Shown here one piece after another: positions 22,960 through 36,632 of a stretch of DNA of 64,000 nt. The stretch lies in NCBI RefSeq assembly GCF_037975245.1, contig NC_092576.1:4982501-5046500 (forward strand), read 5' to 3'. Under the pieces are notes generated by a model. That model saw only the letters and a list, made by a program, of their open reading frames with translations, had not been told where the DNA came from and did no database searches. A program made the position numbers and the translations under genes. The stretch's first letter is position 1; each line of letters opens with the position of its first letter. The stretch is from Apostichopus japonicus. Its lineage: Eukaryota > Echinodermata > Holothuroidea > Aspidochirotida > Stichopodidae.

Positions 22960-24255
22960 ATTTTCCCCTCTTGTTTTTGCAGATCCTTCGTCCGTAGGTG
23001 ACAGAAGCAAACCATGGGTAGTGGAATCCATCAACAGCAAAGCTAGCGAGTTAAAAAGAAACTCTTCAGACGGAGAAAAACTTACTTTAAGCCACATTTA
23101 TTGTTTATTGTTCATCAGATGTCAATCATGTCATTATACTATTTTTTTTAGGTGACAAGTCGATGTTGACTAACGACATGAAAGCGATAGTTCCATAAAT
23201 ACATCCTGTTATCATCCGAAAAATGAAAAGAAAACGACCATGGGCTGTCACGAACTGCAGTGGAGTGTTAAGTTTCAACAAGACTTTCCACGGAGTTGCA
23301 TATCTCATCGAAACCATCCATCAACCAATTTATCACGTGACCTTACAGAATGGCATGTAAAAAAATAGAAAACAATGACATTTCGTGTATTGCACAACAT
23401 ACCTTGATCATTTATCGTTTGAGTACAATACAGATGGAAGAAATGTCCAGTTTGACGTTTGGGAATCAAAATGGCCGACGTAAAAGCTGAGGCTACTGGA
23501 TTCATGTATAGTATATGTGATTTACAATTTAAAGTCACTTTTCTTCAACTTTTCTTTCCATCGGTTGGTTACAAATCGCTTTGTTTACATTGCTTATGAT
23601 TACTTTGGATGAAATTAGGCTAACTGCAGCAAGTATAATGGCTAAGTACTTAAGCCTATACCATTTTTTTTGTCCTAATCCTATTTGAATAATTCTTACA
23701 ATTTAAAAGTAGCGGCATGCACAAGTACTTGTACAAAATGTGTTTAATTAATCTTCAAAAAAACAAGGCACACACGATTCAATTTCTTTGTTGTGACTTA
23801 CGGTGATTTTTCCTTTTTTGTTTCATATCTTTTATGAATCAGTTCACCTCTCGAGTACTTTTTCCCGATCATGTTTACAAAATTATCAGTTTCGACAGAG
23901 CCCCGGCGAAGCCTTCCATCACATGGTACAATATGATTGTTTGTGCTGTTGCTAAGCATCGCATATCACATATTTCCAAAATGTCTGACTGCTTAATTAG
24001 TGTGCTTAGTAATCAATGACAATGCGAAACAAATATCAGCAATAAGAGAGAAATGTATGATTGAAAAGTGATTTTTTTTTTCTGTGATAAACCAAGCGTG
24101 CTCACCCTGGGCCCCGGTCACCTCACATCGATACTAAAACTGTGTATGACCACAACCGTGCTATGTCGTGTGAGGTATCATGAGTTCCGTGGAGAGGAAA
24201 GATATGCTACACACATGATTGAACTTAAAGGATGGTTAGCGATCTATAGAGTGTT
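22960..24255. other. Spacer without a supported gene
   Basis: Homologous to about 45,680-46,930 in unit 2, with indels that break every longer frame. Short ORFs at 23,126-23,538 (minus) and 23,834-24,019 (plus) are not preserved in unit 2. I recognise no domain. Confidence 0.5.
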
Positions 24256-24437
<182 letters not shown>

Positions 24438-24532
24438 AATAAGCTGATAATAATCGATTCTCGTACACAAATTATTATGCGACCATTATAATAAAACCTA
24501 TTTTACAACATTAAAAGTATGTATTTTTACAG

Positions 24533-24721
24533 CTTAATTTGTCAGAGAGTAATGTATCATCAACACCCTTTAAGTTACCCACGAAAGAGCCTGGACTCGA
24601 AAATGTATCATGGATGATTATGGATAATAATTATGAACCTTGTCATGCAAAGGATGTGGGACCTTTGGTATATATATCCAATAGAGGTCCTAGTGACAAA
24701 CCCACAGTGGGAGTAAAGTGA
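24533..24721 (+). other. Possible plus-strand exon relic
   Basis: An acceptor-like TATTTTTACAG is followed by a 60-codon frame ending at TGA, with NNYEPCHAKD and PLVYISN near its end. The unit 2 copy (about 46,930-47,118) has an in-frame stop and indels, so it is unlikely to be functional in both. I do not recognise the product. Confidence 0.2.
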
Positions 24722-25239
24722 CTGTTATAGATATATTAAATAACTCGTAAAATATCTATAAAGATACACATTACAGTAAAGACATATAGATTGAATATTT
24801 CAAATAGTTACAATGTCTTATTATTATGTCTTAATAAACACCTACGTAATATTTAAACATGCCCATCAGCTGTAGGTATTTTATGACGTTTAAGTACTGA
24901 CCAGGGATATAGTTGTACATTTGTGTAAACCAAACAGAAACGCCCACGTAAAACTATACGTAATCATAAGCATTGGCAAACAGAATCAATTGACGTGCAA
25001 ACAATATGTAGTCACATGCTCATACATTTATGTAAATCCTAAAAATAATCTCATATGTACAATAGCATCCATCAGTACGCTGACTCAAATTCTAGTACTC
25101 GAGTGTTTTTTTAGGAAATAAAAAAAAAACAATTTTTAACTAAATTCCTCCAATAAACTTTAAACCAAAATGCATCTTATATTTACATTTGTTTCGATAT
25201 AAAGACAATCTTAAATAATAATGATCCTTTTTCTGCAAT

Positions 25240-25620
25240 ATTTGTTTTTATCATCATTAATTATACCGGCAAACCCTCAGCTAAAAAATGGTACCATTGG
25301 ACCTTCCAATCATATGGTAGCTGATGGCTATCAAAACACTTTCAAATTTTGCCAGATTGACCGTTTAGATTTAGAGCTAGAGTAGGTCGCAGGTTAGTAT
25401 AGTGCTCCCCCACCCATCGGTCAGCTCTCGCTAGATGATATATTACGGTACCTATATATATATTGATGGACAACTAAAATACTTCTAAATTTTCATGTCA
25501 ATGGTTGACCAAGTGTGTTGTAATTATTTTCATGTAACTGTCTTTTAGCGCCGTTGAACAACTGTTGTTGATGTTGGCGCTATATAAATATATCTTCTTC
25601 TTATTTTAATATTAACAAGG
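25240..25620 (+). mobile_element. SINE-like repeat
   Basis: Ends in GTTGGCGCTATATAAATATA followed by a TTCTTCTTATT tail; a GCGCTATATAAAT end is common in SINE 3' regions. A copy at about 47,645-48,005 in unit 2 is nearly identical. No clear pol III boxes were identified, so the class is tentative. Confidence 0.4.
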
Positions 25621-25842
25621 AAACTTGAAATCATATACCGCAGTATACCATATACATGCCATACAATACGATTAAAATAAAATTACAGGATTGACAAATA
25701 TATAGCATATATGCGTGAATTAAATAAAGATCTATGTCATGCCAAGTATGTGTATACTATACAAAAAACGTTCTTTGCTTTTACGCATGGTAGAATACGG
25801 TAACTCCGCGTGTTCATTTATAATCGGCGTACTGTATACATG

Positions 25843-25971
<129 letters not shown>

Positions 25972-25974
25972 GCT

Positions 25975-27815
25975 GCATTGATAGACACCGTAGTTGCTAT
26001 GTTCATTTAATCAAATTGTGACCACTTTTTCAATCGTAAGTTTAATCTAAAAACCTTAACGGAAACGACCAAAATTAACACTAACGGAAACGACCAAAAT
26101 TAACACAGTGAAATTAAGAACATTCAATTTTGTATTTTTGAGACATTTTAGTGGATTATACTTGACCCATTTTAACGGAATTATACATTAAACTTCAACG
26201 TATTCGTTAATATTTGGGGACCTTTTTCATTGCTTCGTTCAATTTGATTCCCGACTTCTACAGGTATCATTCGCTTCTATTTCTGGCAAAAATTTGGTCA
26301 AATCATCGATGAAATTATATTGCTAATGGATAGAACTAAAAAGCTTAGCAGTATCAGCGAGAACGTCATCATTGTTATCCTTTAAAAGAACGTTAATAAC
26401 GTCACTCTGGCGCATTTAGCGCATACCATCATAACATGTATTACATATATACGTCAAACAATAAAGCCAATAACAGATTCGCTCATTAAGGAGCCACTTA
26501 ATGTACTTGTTTATCACTATTTCAATCCGAAAGAAAATGAAATTGTCTACAATAGGTAGTTAAAGGCAGGAAATGAAAATAACGTAAAAACTTCAGTTTT
26601 TTTTTTAAGACGGGATACTTTTGAAGATCATGTACTTTCTAACTGGTCATAACATTATGAGCATTAAAAGCAAACAGCAAGTAGTTTAAATAAGTTATAA
26701 GTTTGTTACGTGACTTTCAAAGTTGAGTCTCAAAACTGGTGTTTATATATAAGTCCTGTACTGGACGGTTGGGCAATCAGGCAGTGCCTGGTGGCTCATA
26801 TCAGTAGTAGTCCTATGACCACTAGCATCCATTATAACCTCTAAATCAAACCAACTAATTTGTTGTTGTATTTTGTTCCTGAAAATTCCGATACCGCAGA
26901 TATTAAAGATATTAAAATTTAATCCCTTCTTTTTCTATCAGAATACTATAACTGTATTCTTTTTAATTTCTTCAATAGTTTGTCGCCTGAAATCCATTTA
27001 AAACAGCATACATTCTTGCATTTACTTACTTTAGATATGTACATGCACGGAAGTGGTGCGAATTCTCATTCATAACACGTTAACCAAGATACACGTAAGA
27101 CATCTTTAATAAAGATATCCATCAGAACTCATAAAAACTTATCTGTGAGTTGAAAATTCTCATTCATGACATTGTCATGTTTTATGTACAAAGAAACGCC
27201 CACGTAAACCCTGTGCAATGAGACTCTTCAGAAGACAATCTATACTAGAGTGTAAAAAGGTTTGTCACATGTTTATACTTTTACGATCAATTAAAAGGAA
27301 ACGTTTATATAACATGCAGTACCATGCTATCCATCAGGGAAAAAGTCCTGTATTGGGGTGTTAACATTCAAATTCAGAGCCATTCTTTTTAACAACAACA
27401 AAACACTCAATTCTTCTTAGTTTAAACATCAGAGCACCTTTTATTATCATATTAATTCACATTAGGACGCTTAGAATATAATATAGACTTACATTCCAAT
27501 TCTCCGATATTTTTGATTGCTAAACGAGGCCTTATAATTTGAGAAAAGGGAAACTTTTGAGATTTTAACAAAAACTGGATGTTTGTGCTCCCTATCTCTC
27601 AATCCCCTATTTCTCACTCCCCCGGGATCGACTTCGCCACTCCTCTAGTTTCGAGATAACTAAGTTTATTCTGCACAGTAAGAATAAGGTCTGAGATGCG
27701 AATGCATATATTAAAGCAAAGAAAAAACTTAAGTTAATGTCTTTCGTAGTTCTTCGTCATCCCAGATTTCTGTAGCTAGTCTGTGCCATTGATTACTAAT
27801 TACGTATTGTCTATA
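25975..27815. other. Spacer between the relics and C1, nothing recognised
   Basis: Collinear with about 48,388-50,237 in unit 2 at high identity. It includes a duplicated ~35 bp ACGGAAACGACCAAAATTAA motif at about 26,060-26,105 that is single in unit 2. No frame is conserved. Confidence 0.5.
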
Positions 27816-27816
27816 A

Positions 27817-30800
27817 CTACTTAGAGTGATGAAGTATACGGTCATGGCTTACTGAGTGCATATTCTTCTCATATTTATTATCTGCACTTATCTCCTGGTA
27901 CTCATCCTCATCATTTGCTTCAAGAAAATAACTTTCGGAGATTTCTGTTTGTAGTTCATTTCCATCACTATCGAACATCTCATCTGGCCATTCTTGTTCG
28001 TCATTTGTCACACAACCGTCCATGTTGGAGGTTTGTGGATTTTTCTTTAGTTTCCTGTCAACCAAATAGAAATAGCATTTAGGAGAGGATAGGAGAGGAT
28101 AGGAGAGGAGAGGAGAGGAGAGGAGAGGAGAGGAGAGGAGAGGAGAGGAGAGGAGAGGAGAGGAGAGGAGAGGAGAGGAGAGGAGAGGAGAGGAGAGGAG
28201 AGGAGAGGAGAGGAGAGGAGAGGAGAGGAGAGGAGAGGAGAGGAGAGGAGAGGAGAGGAGAGGAGAGGAGAGGAGAGGAGAGGAGAGGAGAGGAGAGGAG
28301 AGGAGAGGAGAGGAGAGGAGAGGAGAGGAGAGGAGAGGAGAGGAGAGGATAGGAGAGGATAGGAGAGGAGAGGAGAGGAGAGGAGAGGAGAGGAGAGGAG
28401 AGGAGAGGAGAGGAGAGGAGAGGAGAGGAGAGGAGAGGAGAGGAGAGGAGAGGAGAGGAGAGGAGAGGAGAGGAGAGGAGAGGAGAGGAGAGGAGAGGAG
28501 AGGAGAGGAGAGGAGAGGAGAGGAGAGGAGAGGAGAGGAGAGGAGAGGAGAGGAGAGGAGAGGAGAGGAGAGGAGAGGAGAGGAGAGGAGAGGAGAGGAG
28601 AGGAGAGGAGAGGAGAGGAGAGGAGAGGAGAGGAGAGGAGAGGAGAGGAGAGGAGAGGAGAGGAGAGGAGAGGAGAGGAGAGGAGAGGAGAGGAGAGGAG
28701 AGGAGAGGAGAGGAGAGGAGAGGAGAGGAGAGGAGAGGAGAGGAGAGGAGAGGAGAGGAGAGGAGAGGAGAGGAGAGGAGAGGAGAGGAGAGGAGAGGAG
28801 AGGAGAGGAGAGGAGAGGAGAGGAGAGGAGAGGAGAGGAGAGGAGAGGAGAGGAGAGGAGAGGAGAGGAGAGGAGAGGAGAGGAGAGGAGAGGAGAGGAG
28901 AGGAGAGGAGAGGAGAGGAGAGGAGAGGAGAGGAGAGGAGAGGAGAGGAGAGGAGAGGAGAGGAGAGGAGAGGAGAGGAGAGGAGAGGAGAGGAGAGGAG
29001 AGGAGAGGAGAGGCTTGTAACCTGTTGATATTAGTATTTATTGGGAAACGAATGACCGACGAACGACGACAGATTCAAACCAGCACACGTTTTTTAAACT
29101 GTCGATATTGATTAATATCTACTAATAATTAAACTATGATTGCCTACCTCCCGCAAAATAATCCACATACAAAAGTGGCCATTAACACGAAGAAACAGAC
29201 GCTGGACGAAACCGATATCCACAACATCCACTCTTCTGTCGTGTTATTAAACCAGTTACCTTCGGAAAGAAGGACATCAGCTGCGAGTACAAAACATTAA
29301 ATGGAACGATCTGAAGTCAAATATTCTCAAGAGGACACAGTCACTTAATAATCACTGTTTATGTAGAAAATCCTCACCTCTAACATCCAATGCACAACAT
29401 TTAAGATAAATATTGTTAAAATCATAACATCATTGAGAAAGTCCAAATTGGGGAAAATTGCATAATAAAATAATAAAAGCAATGGGATTTTACTTGTTCT
29501 CGTATTTAAGCTGCTGTACTAAACTCCTCTGATGCAAGATGCATCTGAAGTTTATATCTGATATACCTTACCCCGTAGTTCAATGTCAAGGTTATCTACA
29601 GATATATAATATTTGGATTTTGGACTGGTTTGTGAGACACATCGTCAAAGACAGCATTTATAGTTCGAAGACAAACCTACATTCAATACTTATAAAATCA
29701 AAGTTTGAAAAGGAGATGGGGTCAAAACTTGAAAGCTCTACTTATTTAAAGTTTAAAGTTCTAACATGGCGTTTGAATATTTTCCGCATCAGGCTTTAAT
29801 AGTAAGGGCTTGGTAAATCTTACATAAGATGACAAGGAAATTGCATCAAAACTCTTCTACATTCTCCTCAGCCCAGCGGTAAAATTCAATAAAAAAAAAA
29901 GTCACATTGCAAATTTTCCGTCCTACCTCTAAAAAAAGGTCATGGGTATGGGATGAACGTGTCCACTTACCCACTTACTTAAATTCAATTTTTTGAGTCA
30001 GTTGATAAACAGTGCTTCCTTCCTTTCCAAAAGATAGAGATATAATATAGACAAATTAGAGACTGCAGTAGATAAATTATAAATTGATCGTTGGCTTACC
30101 TTGAAAATGTTGATCAAATATCCCACAAGGGACAAGGATGGCCACGTTGGAGCTGATAAACTCCATTCCTCTAAATTGACACGAAACATTGACCTCATCT
30201 CCAGAAGGAAGGAGATGTAATGTGGATGTTGAGTCGGTAATGTTTGGCCTCTCTTTGTTTGGTGTGTACATAACATCACGTACGTTGGGACTGTCTAGGC
30301 TTACATCTTCGTCATTAACGACCCACGTTAGGCTAGCCGGGGGTCTCGATCCAATCGCAAGACATGTTATCTCGATTGGCTCTCTCGGATCAATGACAAT
30401 GATTTCCGGTGAGTGTCTCATCATACGGATAAACGTGTCATTGTCGAATGACAATGTAACCTCTGGGATAACTGAATAGTGAGAGATATATGCTACAAAT
30501 TAAAATTGCACTGTAATGCTAATGTGCACAAAATTGATAAATAAACTGAAACTGACAATCAATCAATACATCGGAAGTTTTCACTACAGATGCTTTACAC
30601 ATGTTTCACTTGTTACTGAATATTCATGTAACCTCTTGCCGTTATTTTCTCGTCATGCCCATAAATGTATAATGATATATTAGAAATAGTAATCGTTTGA
30701 TAAATAAATTGAGACTGAAAATAAGAAATATTTTTAGAAGTTTAGAACTCTTTCATTTTCACAGCAGATATATCAAACATGGTTGACTATATAGAAACTG

Positions 30801-31975
30801 AGTATTCATTTAAGTCACGTGTTGTAGTTACTTCATAGTCGTGCACATTAATACGTAAATATCGTGTTACTTGATACCTTGGGGCATATCAGTTCGGGAA
30901 TATGTTTTGCTTACGTGATGCACATTCTATTAAAATTAGACAACACTATTATCATTGTTTGTTTCTTACAATCAACAATAAATAAATTGTTAATGCAATA
31001 GTAACATGTACGTGTCTTTTAGCATAAAAAACTGTTCACGCTGTTTAGCAATAAATTATCAAAGATTGGTTCACTTCACATTCAAGACTTGATAAATATT
31101 AAAGTATTTCTCTTTGTCATGAAACCCTTCAGAGATGAGATTTGGGTAAATATAAATATATATACACACATCAGGAAATGCTGTACATGGTGGTTATTTT
31201 GAATAATTTCGAAAAATATAAATGTACATTTGCCGGATGACAGTTGTTTCGCTGAAACTTTGTTACTTCATATGAAGCTTTCTACTTTGATAGCTGCCTA
31301 ATCCGCAGATTGGAGTATCACCAGACGTTGCACTGAATGGCAACGCCATCTTAGCTGTTGCGCGTGTACTGTAGGCCTACTCATATGCTCGCATTACATT
31401 AAACTTCCCTTAATCCACATGGGCTATCCTGTCCCCATCCCTGAGTATAACATCATCAGAGAAGCTCCAAAAATTATATTTACTTAAATGTTCTTTGAAA
31501 GAGCGCTGAGAAGATGAAATAACAATTCTACATATCATTAAAGTTATGATCATGTTTTTTGAATAACTCAATGAATATGATATATAGTTTGTGTATATAA
31601 AGGGACCATGACCTGCATATGCACTGACTTATGACTTACCCGCCACACTCAAATTGTAGGCCACATTTGGTGTACCCTCGCATGTGCAAACAATCCCTCG
31701 TGCTGGAACATAACTTCCTGTATTACTAGCGAGTAGTTTTCAGACAGAGAGACACCTTCTATTGGATGGGTGTTAATATAGTTGAAGTAAAGCAATTCAC
31801 CGTCAAACCACCATAGTTTGGTTCTTTTCTTCTCAGGTATATCACATTTTAAGATCACATGTGAACTAAGATGAACCACCTTGCGTGATACTTCAGTATT
31901 GGCTCTTAAAATCTTAACTCTTAGGAAACCAGTAACGATAAATAAAACCAAGACTTTCAGATGTATCCTATCCAT
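27817..31975 (-). pseudogene. C1: two-Ig receptor with acidic tail, frameshifted in Ig1
   Basis: Exons on the minus strand: 31975-31640 (signal MDRIHLKVLVLFIVTGFL, Ig1), 30471-30100 (Ig2, EITCLAIGSRPPASLTW ... VNVSC), 29280-29148 (transmembrane, WISVSSSVCFFVLMATFVCG, then RKLKK), 28054-27817 (tail). The phases equal those of A and B. Relative to C2, exon 1 lacks four bases after 31,688, which removes the second Ig cysteine (GLFTC in C2) and shifts the frame to an early stop. Exons 2-4 are open. The tail has ESYFLEAND and DEYQEI but no consensus ITIM or ITAM. Either an assembly or allelic difference or true inactivation is possible. Confidence 0.75.
28081..29013. repeat. (AGGAG)n tract, ~930 bp, in the C1 TM-tail intron
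   Basis: About 186 pentamers of nearly pure AGGAG with a few AGGAT variants near 28,081-28,100 and 28,346-28,360. On the sense (minus) strand it is (CTCCT)n ending 26 bases before the tail-exon acceptor, so it forms an enormous polypyrimidine tract. The unit 2 copy is half as long. Confidence 0.95.
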
Positions 31976-31999
31976 GATGACAATTTTGAAACTCATTGA

Positions 32000-32585
32000 A
32001 ACTCATTGCTAATCTCATGAGTTCCAGTTCATGACTACAATTCGTCATTACCTGTGAGACAAAATGAAATGGGATGCCGCGGTTAGTATAGAAATGGAAA
32101 AGATTAGTAACATGAATTCACAAAGCAGTGAAAATAAAACTACTTGCCTAAAAGTTGAATCTAACATAGTTGATGCAATTAGTTCAAGTGATCCGTGATA
32201 AATATTAATACATAATCAGATTTTCATTACTTCCTCTTTTCTTTACAGTGATTAAAAAGTCAGTGACATTTTAATATGGTTATTTAAGCAATTATTAAAG
32301 TTTTGTTAATGAAGTACCCGGATAAGTACCTAGATAATATTGAAAGGAACATTTTTATTTATGTCACAATGCACCTTTACAATATAAACAGAAAAACAAG
32401 TTTAACGAAACTAGAAGGGAATCATATTGTGTTCGAATTAATATTCATATATCATATTGGTCAAGATGGCTGTCTTCTCCTTGTTGGTTCCAAACTCCAT
32501 AATTAGGAATGTATCAACTGAAATAAATTATAGGTGCTCGTTGAACGTTCACCTACCTAGTGTACATATAATAAATACCTTTCCG
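32000..32585. other. 5' flank of C1, no gene seen
   Basis: Upstream of the C1 start, collinear with about 54,380-54,960. It presumably holds the C promoter; I cannot identify a core element. Confidence 0.35.
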
Positions 32586-32589
32586 GAAG

Positions 32590-33376
32590 GCAATGGTCAC
32601 ATCATTTGGTTATGTTACTGTAGTATTTAGCCTTATTTTTCAAATATTTCCATGTTATGTTAATAGGTATAAATTGGTCCTTCAGGGAACAAATATATTT
32701 GCTAAGGGCGGTAACGTTTTTGTGTTTTTTGTCACTGAAGGAAGTGTGAGTGTGTTTCGGTTGAATATTTTATGGCGTTTATTGTTGGGTGGGAAGTGTT
32801 TATCGACTAGTTTGTGGAATTCTTTTCCGATATGGTTACGCTTTTGCCAAAAAGGGGGTTAAACCTGGTAATTTTACGTTGGAGATTTTTCGGTTTTTTT
32901 TTCGGTATAGTTTCTTGGTGGTTTAGACGATATGAGTAGAAGCTATTATGGTAGACAGGGATGGCTTTATTGAACATATCTTGGTTTGATAAAAGTTTGT
33001 TAAGACGATGTTTAAAACGTCGTGGGTGCTTTTCAGATATGAAGGAGGGTGATTAGAATTGGCATGTACATACAAAGGGGTGTTATTCGGTGTCGTAAAA
33101 GGGCCGTACTCGTTCTTAATAAGATTGAGGTTGACTTCGAGGTAATAGAAAACTTTGAGGTTGGCTTCAATAGTGAATTTTAGTTTATACTTTCAAACTA
33201 TTTGCACTAAAGATCCTTCTTTATTTGTTTTGTGACTCTTGGGTTCGTTAAATGCGGCGAGACCACCGTCTCTGTACAAACTGATGTTATCTTTACTATA
33301 TTTTGGGGTGATCTGGTACATCAGGTATGTGCCAACTAGCTCACATACTTCGGCACCGTCGAAGCTACCCATGGTG
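32590..33376 (-). mobile_element. Penelope-like retroelement relic (reverse transcriptase fragment)
   Basis: Minus-strand frames contain [17 protein letters not shown], a [10 protein letters not shown] segment (a decayed YxDD), and further on NQDMFNKAIPVYHNSF. I associate this combination with Penelope-like reverse transcriptases. Many frameshifts are present. The unit 2 copy is at about 54,960-55,763. Another retroelement class is possible. Confidence 0.5.
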
Positions 33377-33379
33377 ACA

Positions 33380-34430
33380 GCTATTGGTTGTCCGACTATC
33401 TGTTACTGTACTTGCAACAAATCGCTTTTTTTTCACATAAGTTTAGCAAAACTTTATGAAATATTCACCGGATGAGTTCCGTTCCCTCTGCTAAAGGTTA
33501 AAGTTGGCTATAAATTCTCGAAAGATTGGTAAATTAGTGGTAGATATACAATTACACAAACCTTATACAATTTAAACGGAGAATCAAGAAACTGAATAAG
33601 CTGAATACTTTATTTTGATTTATTGGCATCTATATTGAAATTTAACTTATACAACTCATTATTCGTGATAAACTTTTACACATGTTGTTCATTGTTTTAC
33701 TATTAAACAAGTTATAAGACGATGATCTCTAAATTAGGCAGTCAAGTTTAGACAAAAAAGAACATAGCAAGTCAGTACTTATGTTGTATGTATTATTACT
33801 TTTATGATAGCGATATTAAAGCTAAAGAATGCTGAGAGGAGTGATGATTGAAACAAGAAACAAGCACTGTATACGGAAACATAAATGGACGTCGATTAGA
33901 CGTTGATGAAGGCAGATTGCAAATCGACAAACCATCACAATTAATCACACTAAACAACAGTTGTAGGTTGCTTGCTGTTAAAGTTGTTGGAAAACGAATC
34001 CACGTGGACAACATTGAACTCCTAATGTTAACGCTGCAATGACTAAGCAATGACGTAAGGTTCATTCAGGATATATTTCCGTCGTTTATAAAATAGTGAA
34101 CGTGAAATATTTGTTGATGCAGTCGGGTCCTCTTAGATGAGTTATCTTGGAGAGCAAAATATCTTGATGTTTGAATGTTTGGAGAACAGAGATGAGAGGT
34201 GGAAGTACAAACTTGTCGAATCGGTATATAAGTCCCAAAAACTTGCTAACACCCGTAATCGCAATGCATGTTAGGAAATTGATCTTTCACATTTAACTTA
34301 CTGTAAAATGTATCGTCTAAATATGGTTTCAACAAATCGTCTATGACATGAGACATTAGAATAGTAATCTAATTACTGCAACACAACTCCTATTCTTAAC
34401 TTTACATACTGTATGTATTTCAAAATCTTT
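33380..34430. other. Spacer and presumptive 3' UTR of B1
   Basis: No conserved frame: the ORFs at 33,802-34,065 and their complements differ from unit 2 by frame-altering changes. The part nearest 34,430 is likely 3' UTR of B1. Confidence 0.4.
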
Positions 34431-34433
34431 GGG

Positions 34434-36570
34434 TTATGATGTAATTGCTTTATAGTACACCACGTTTGGATTCTCTATGTTTATCTCGATGTCGTCGTTT
34501 TTATTGGACGGTTCAAGGTCATAATACTTATGATTGTCACTCGATACTGTGATATCTTCTGTAAAACAATCAGCTGTAAAAATTTGAGCTGATGGACCCG
34601 GTGGATGTATTCCATTGTTGATCGTGGAAACGTCTGTGCACGAACATCGTGACTTTATCCTGCCAATTAAAAATAAAAGAATGAGTCATTTCACGTCTGA
34701 AAAAGCTAGAGAACGTAAAGTCATAGGTAACTCTGTAAAGGCGCAACGCCGTTAATTTCTTCTTTTCTGTGTAACTATGAGAGCAATTTCATATATCAGA
34801 AAATCAAAGTCTATATCCGATTTTTTAAAATTATGACTGGACATCTAAACTTCCCGTTTAGTAACACAATTATAACCACTAATTGCAGAAGCAGAGAGAG
34901 GAGAGAATTGGAAACCCACACAATGACTTACGGACTGACACACACACACTTATACACGACACGTTTTTGCCCCTCCCTCAGTCATGGACTTCCTGGCACA
35001 CCCGCCATTGGTTACACCCCTCCCTGAATGTAGCTATACACAGGAAAATTAACCACGTCACTGTTGCAATGGCAATTGAAACATCTGTATATGTTCCAAC
35101 TGGCAAAGGAACTACAATATCTCATCATCTCTATGGGATCGATGAGATAACAAGTATAATTTAGGAGGTTACGTGGGGACTTGATCCAGGTTTTCAAGAT
35201 TGTGTATGGTTTCGACAATTTATCCTTTACCGACTTTTTCATGTTTGCTAACAGTAGTTGTACAAGAGGTCATTGTCTTAAACTCCAAAAGTCACATAGT
35301 AGGATTAATATTCGGCATAACTCTTTTCTAATAGGGTTGTGAATGAGTGGAATGGTTTATCTGAGAAAGTTGTACTTGCAAGTAGTGTAAATGGGTTTAC
35401 GAATGCTTTGGACAAGCACTTTAAGCATTGTAATCTGGTCTGAGTGTTTGTGTCTGCGGTTTTTTTTTTTCCTCTCTCTATAGGGTCCTTGATGGGGACT
35501 TAAGTGTCCCTCCTGATCCTTTTTTCTACTAAACTAAACTAATTAAGTATAATTACAATACCCATTATATACACTAGGTGGTTAATTAGTTATAACTTTA
35601 ACATTCATCAGATACACTTGATGGTTAGTTAGTTATAACTGGAATGCACCGTAACACACGTCATGTAAAATAGGTGGTTAATTAGTTATAACTGTCAATA
35701 CACTATAACACACATCATATGCACTGCATGATTAATTAGTTATAACTTCAATACACCGTAACACACATCATGTACACTTGGTGGTAAATTTGTTATTACT
35801 ACCAACACACTGTAAGGAATGTCACAAACATACAAGATATAATGTAATTATGTTAACTTCTTTATTTATAAGATCAAGTACTACCTGCTGATAAAAATCC
35901 CACATGTTAACGCTAGCAGTATTAAGAGGAAGCAAATGACGGCAACCAATGACCAAACCAAATCCTTCTTCTCGGCATCATCTAGCAACAGATCGTAATA
36001 TGAAAAAATGGAGAGATATTTATATCAAATTATCTCATAAATAAAGTTAACTTATTTCATTAGACATGTGGTTTCATATGGTATGTTCTTCTTCATGCCT
36101 GAATTTAACACAACTTATGCAGTAACTTATGTTAAGAATGTAGTTGAAAATGATACATTCATCTTTAATTTTCTGTCTAAAAGAACTTGGGCATGACTCA
36201 ATGTGAAGCCCACCACTTTAACTGACCTATTTTATCATTGACAAAATTAAAGTGGTCTTTGAGGCATGCACTTAAGGGTGGTATTGATTTGTGTTTTACA
36301 CCCAAAGACTTAACATTACTTATCTTATGTTTAATTAAAGAGTCTCCATATAGTAATGATGAAATACAAAATAATGATACTATATTTACTACTATATTGC
36401 TATCCTAGTCATTAAACATTTCGGTGTCTTAGCCTTGTATGAAAATCCCATTCCACCGATCGTCATTGTCTACCGTCTACCTCTCATGGTAGGAAAATGT
36501 TCATTAAGCACGTTCAACACCATATATATATATATATATTATATATATATATATTCATACATATATATAT

Positions 36571-36632
<62 letters not shown>

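Noticed and set aside
23126-23538. Minus-strand ORFs with hydrophobic stretches
   Set aside because: Unit 2 copies carry indels that destroy the frames.
23870-23960. Plus-strand Ig-like fragment with KPSITWYN
   Set aside because: No flanking Ig cysteines, no splice context, and the surrounding frame is not preserved in unit 2.
27817-28054. ITAM in the type C tail
   Set aside because: The first tyrosine (YFLE) lacks Leu/Ile at +3, so the paired YxxL/I spacing is not met.
33802-34065. Overlapping ORFs on both strands near the B1 3' end
   Set aside because: Shorter and altered in unit 2; more likely 3' UTR or spacer.
34833-35164. Plus-strand ORFs in the B1 TM-tail intron
   Set aside because: They carry no reverse-transcriptase motif, and the LINE frame begins only after 35,160.
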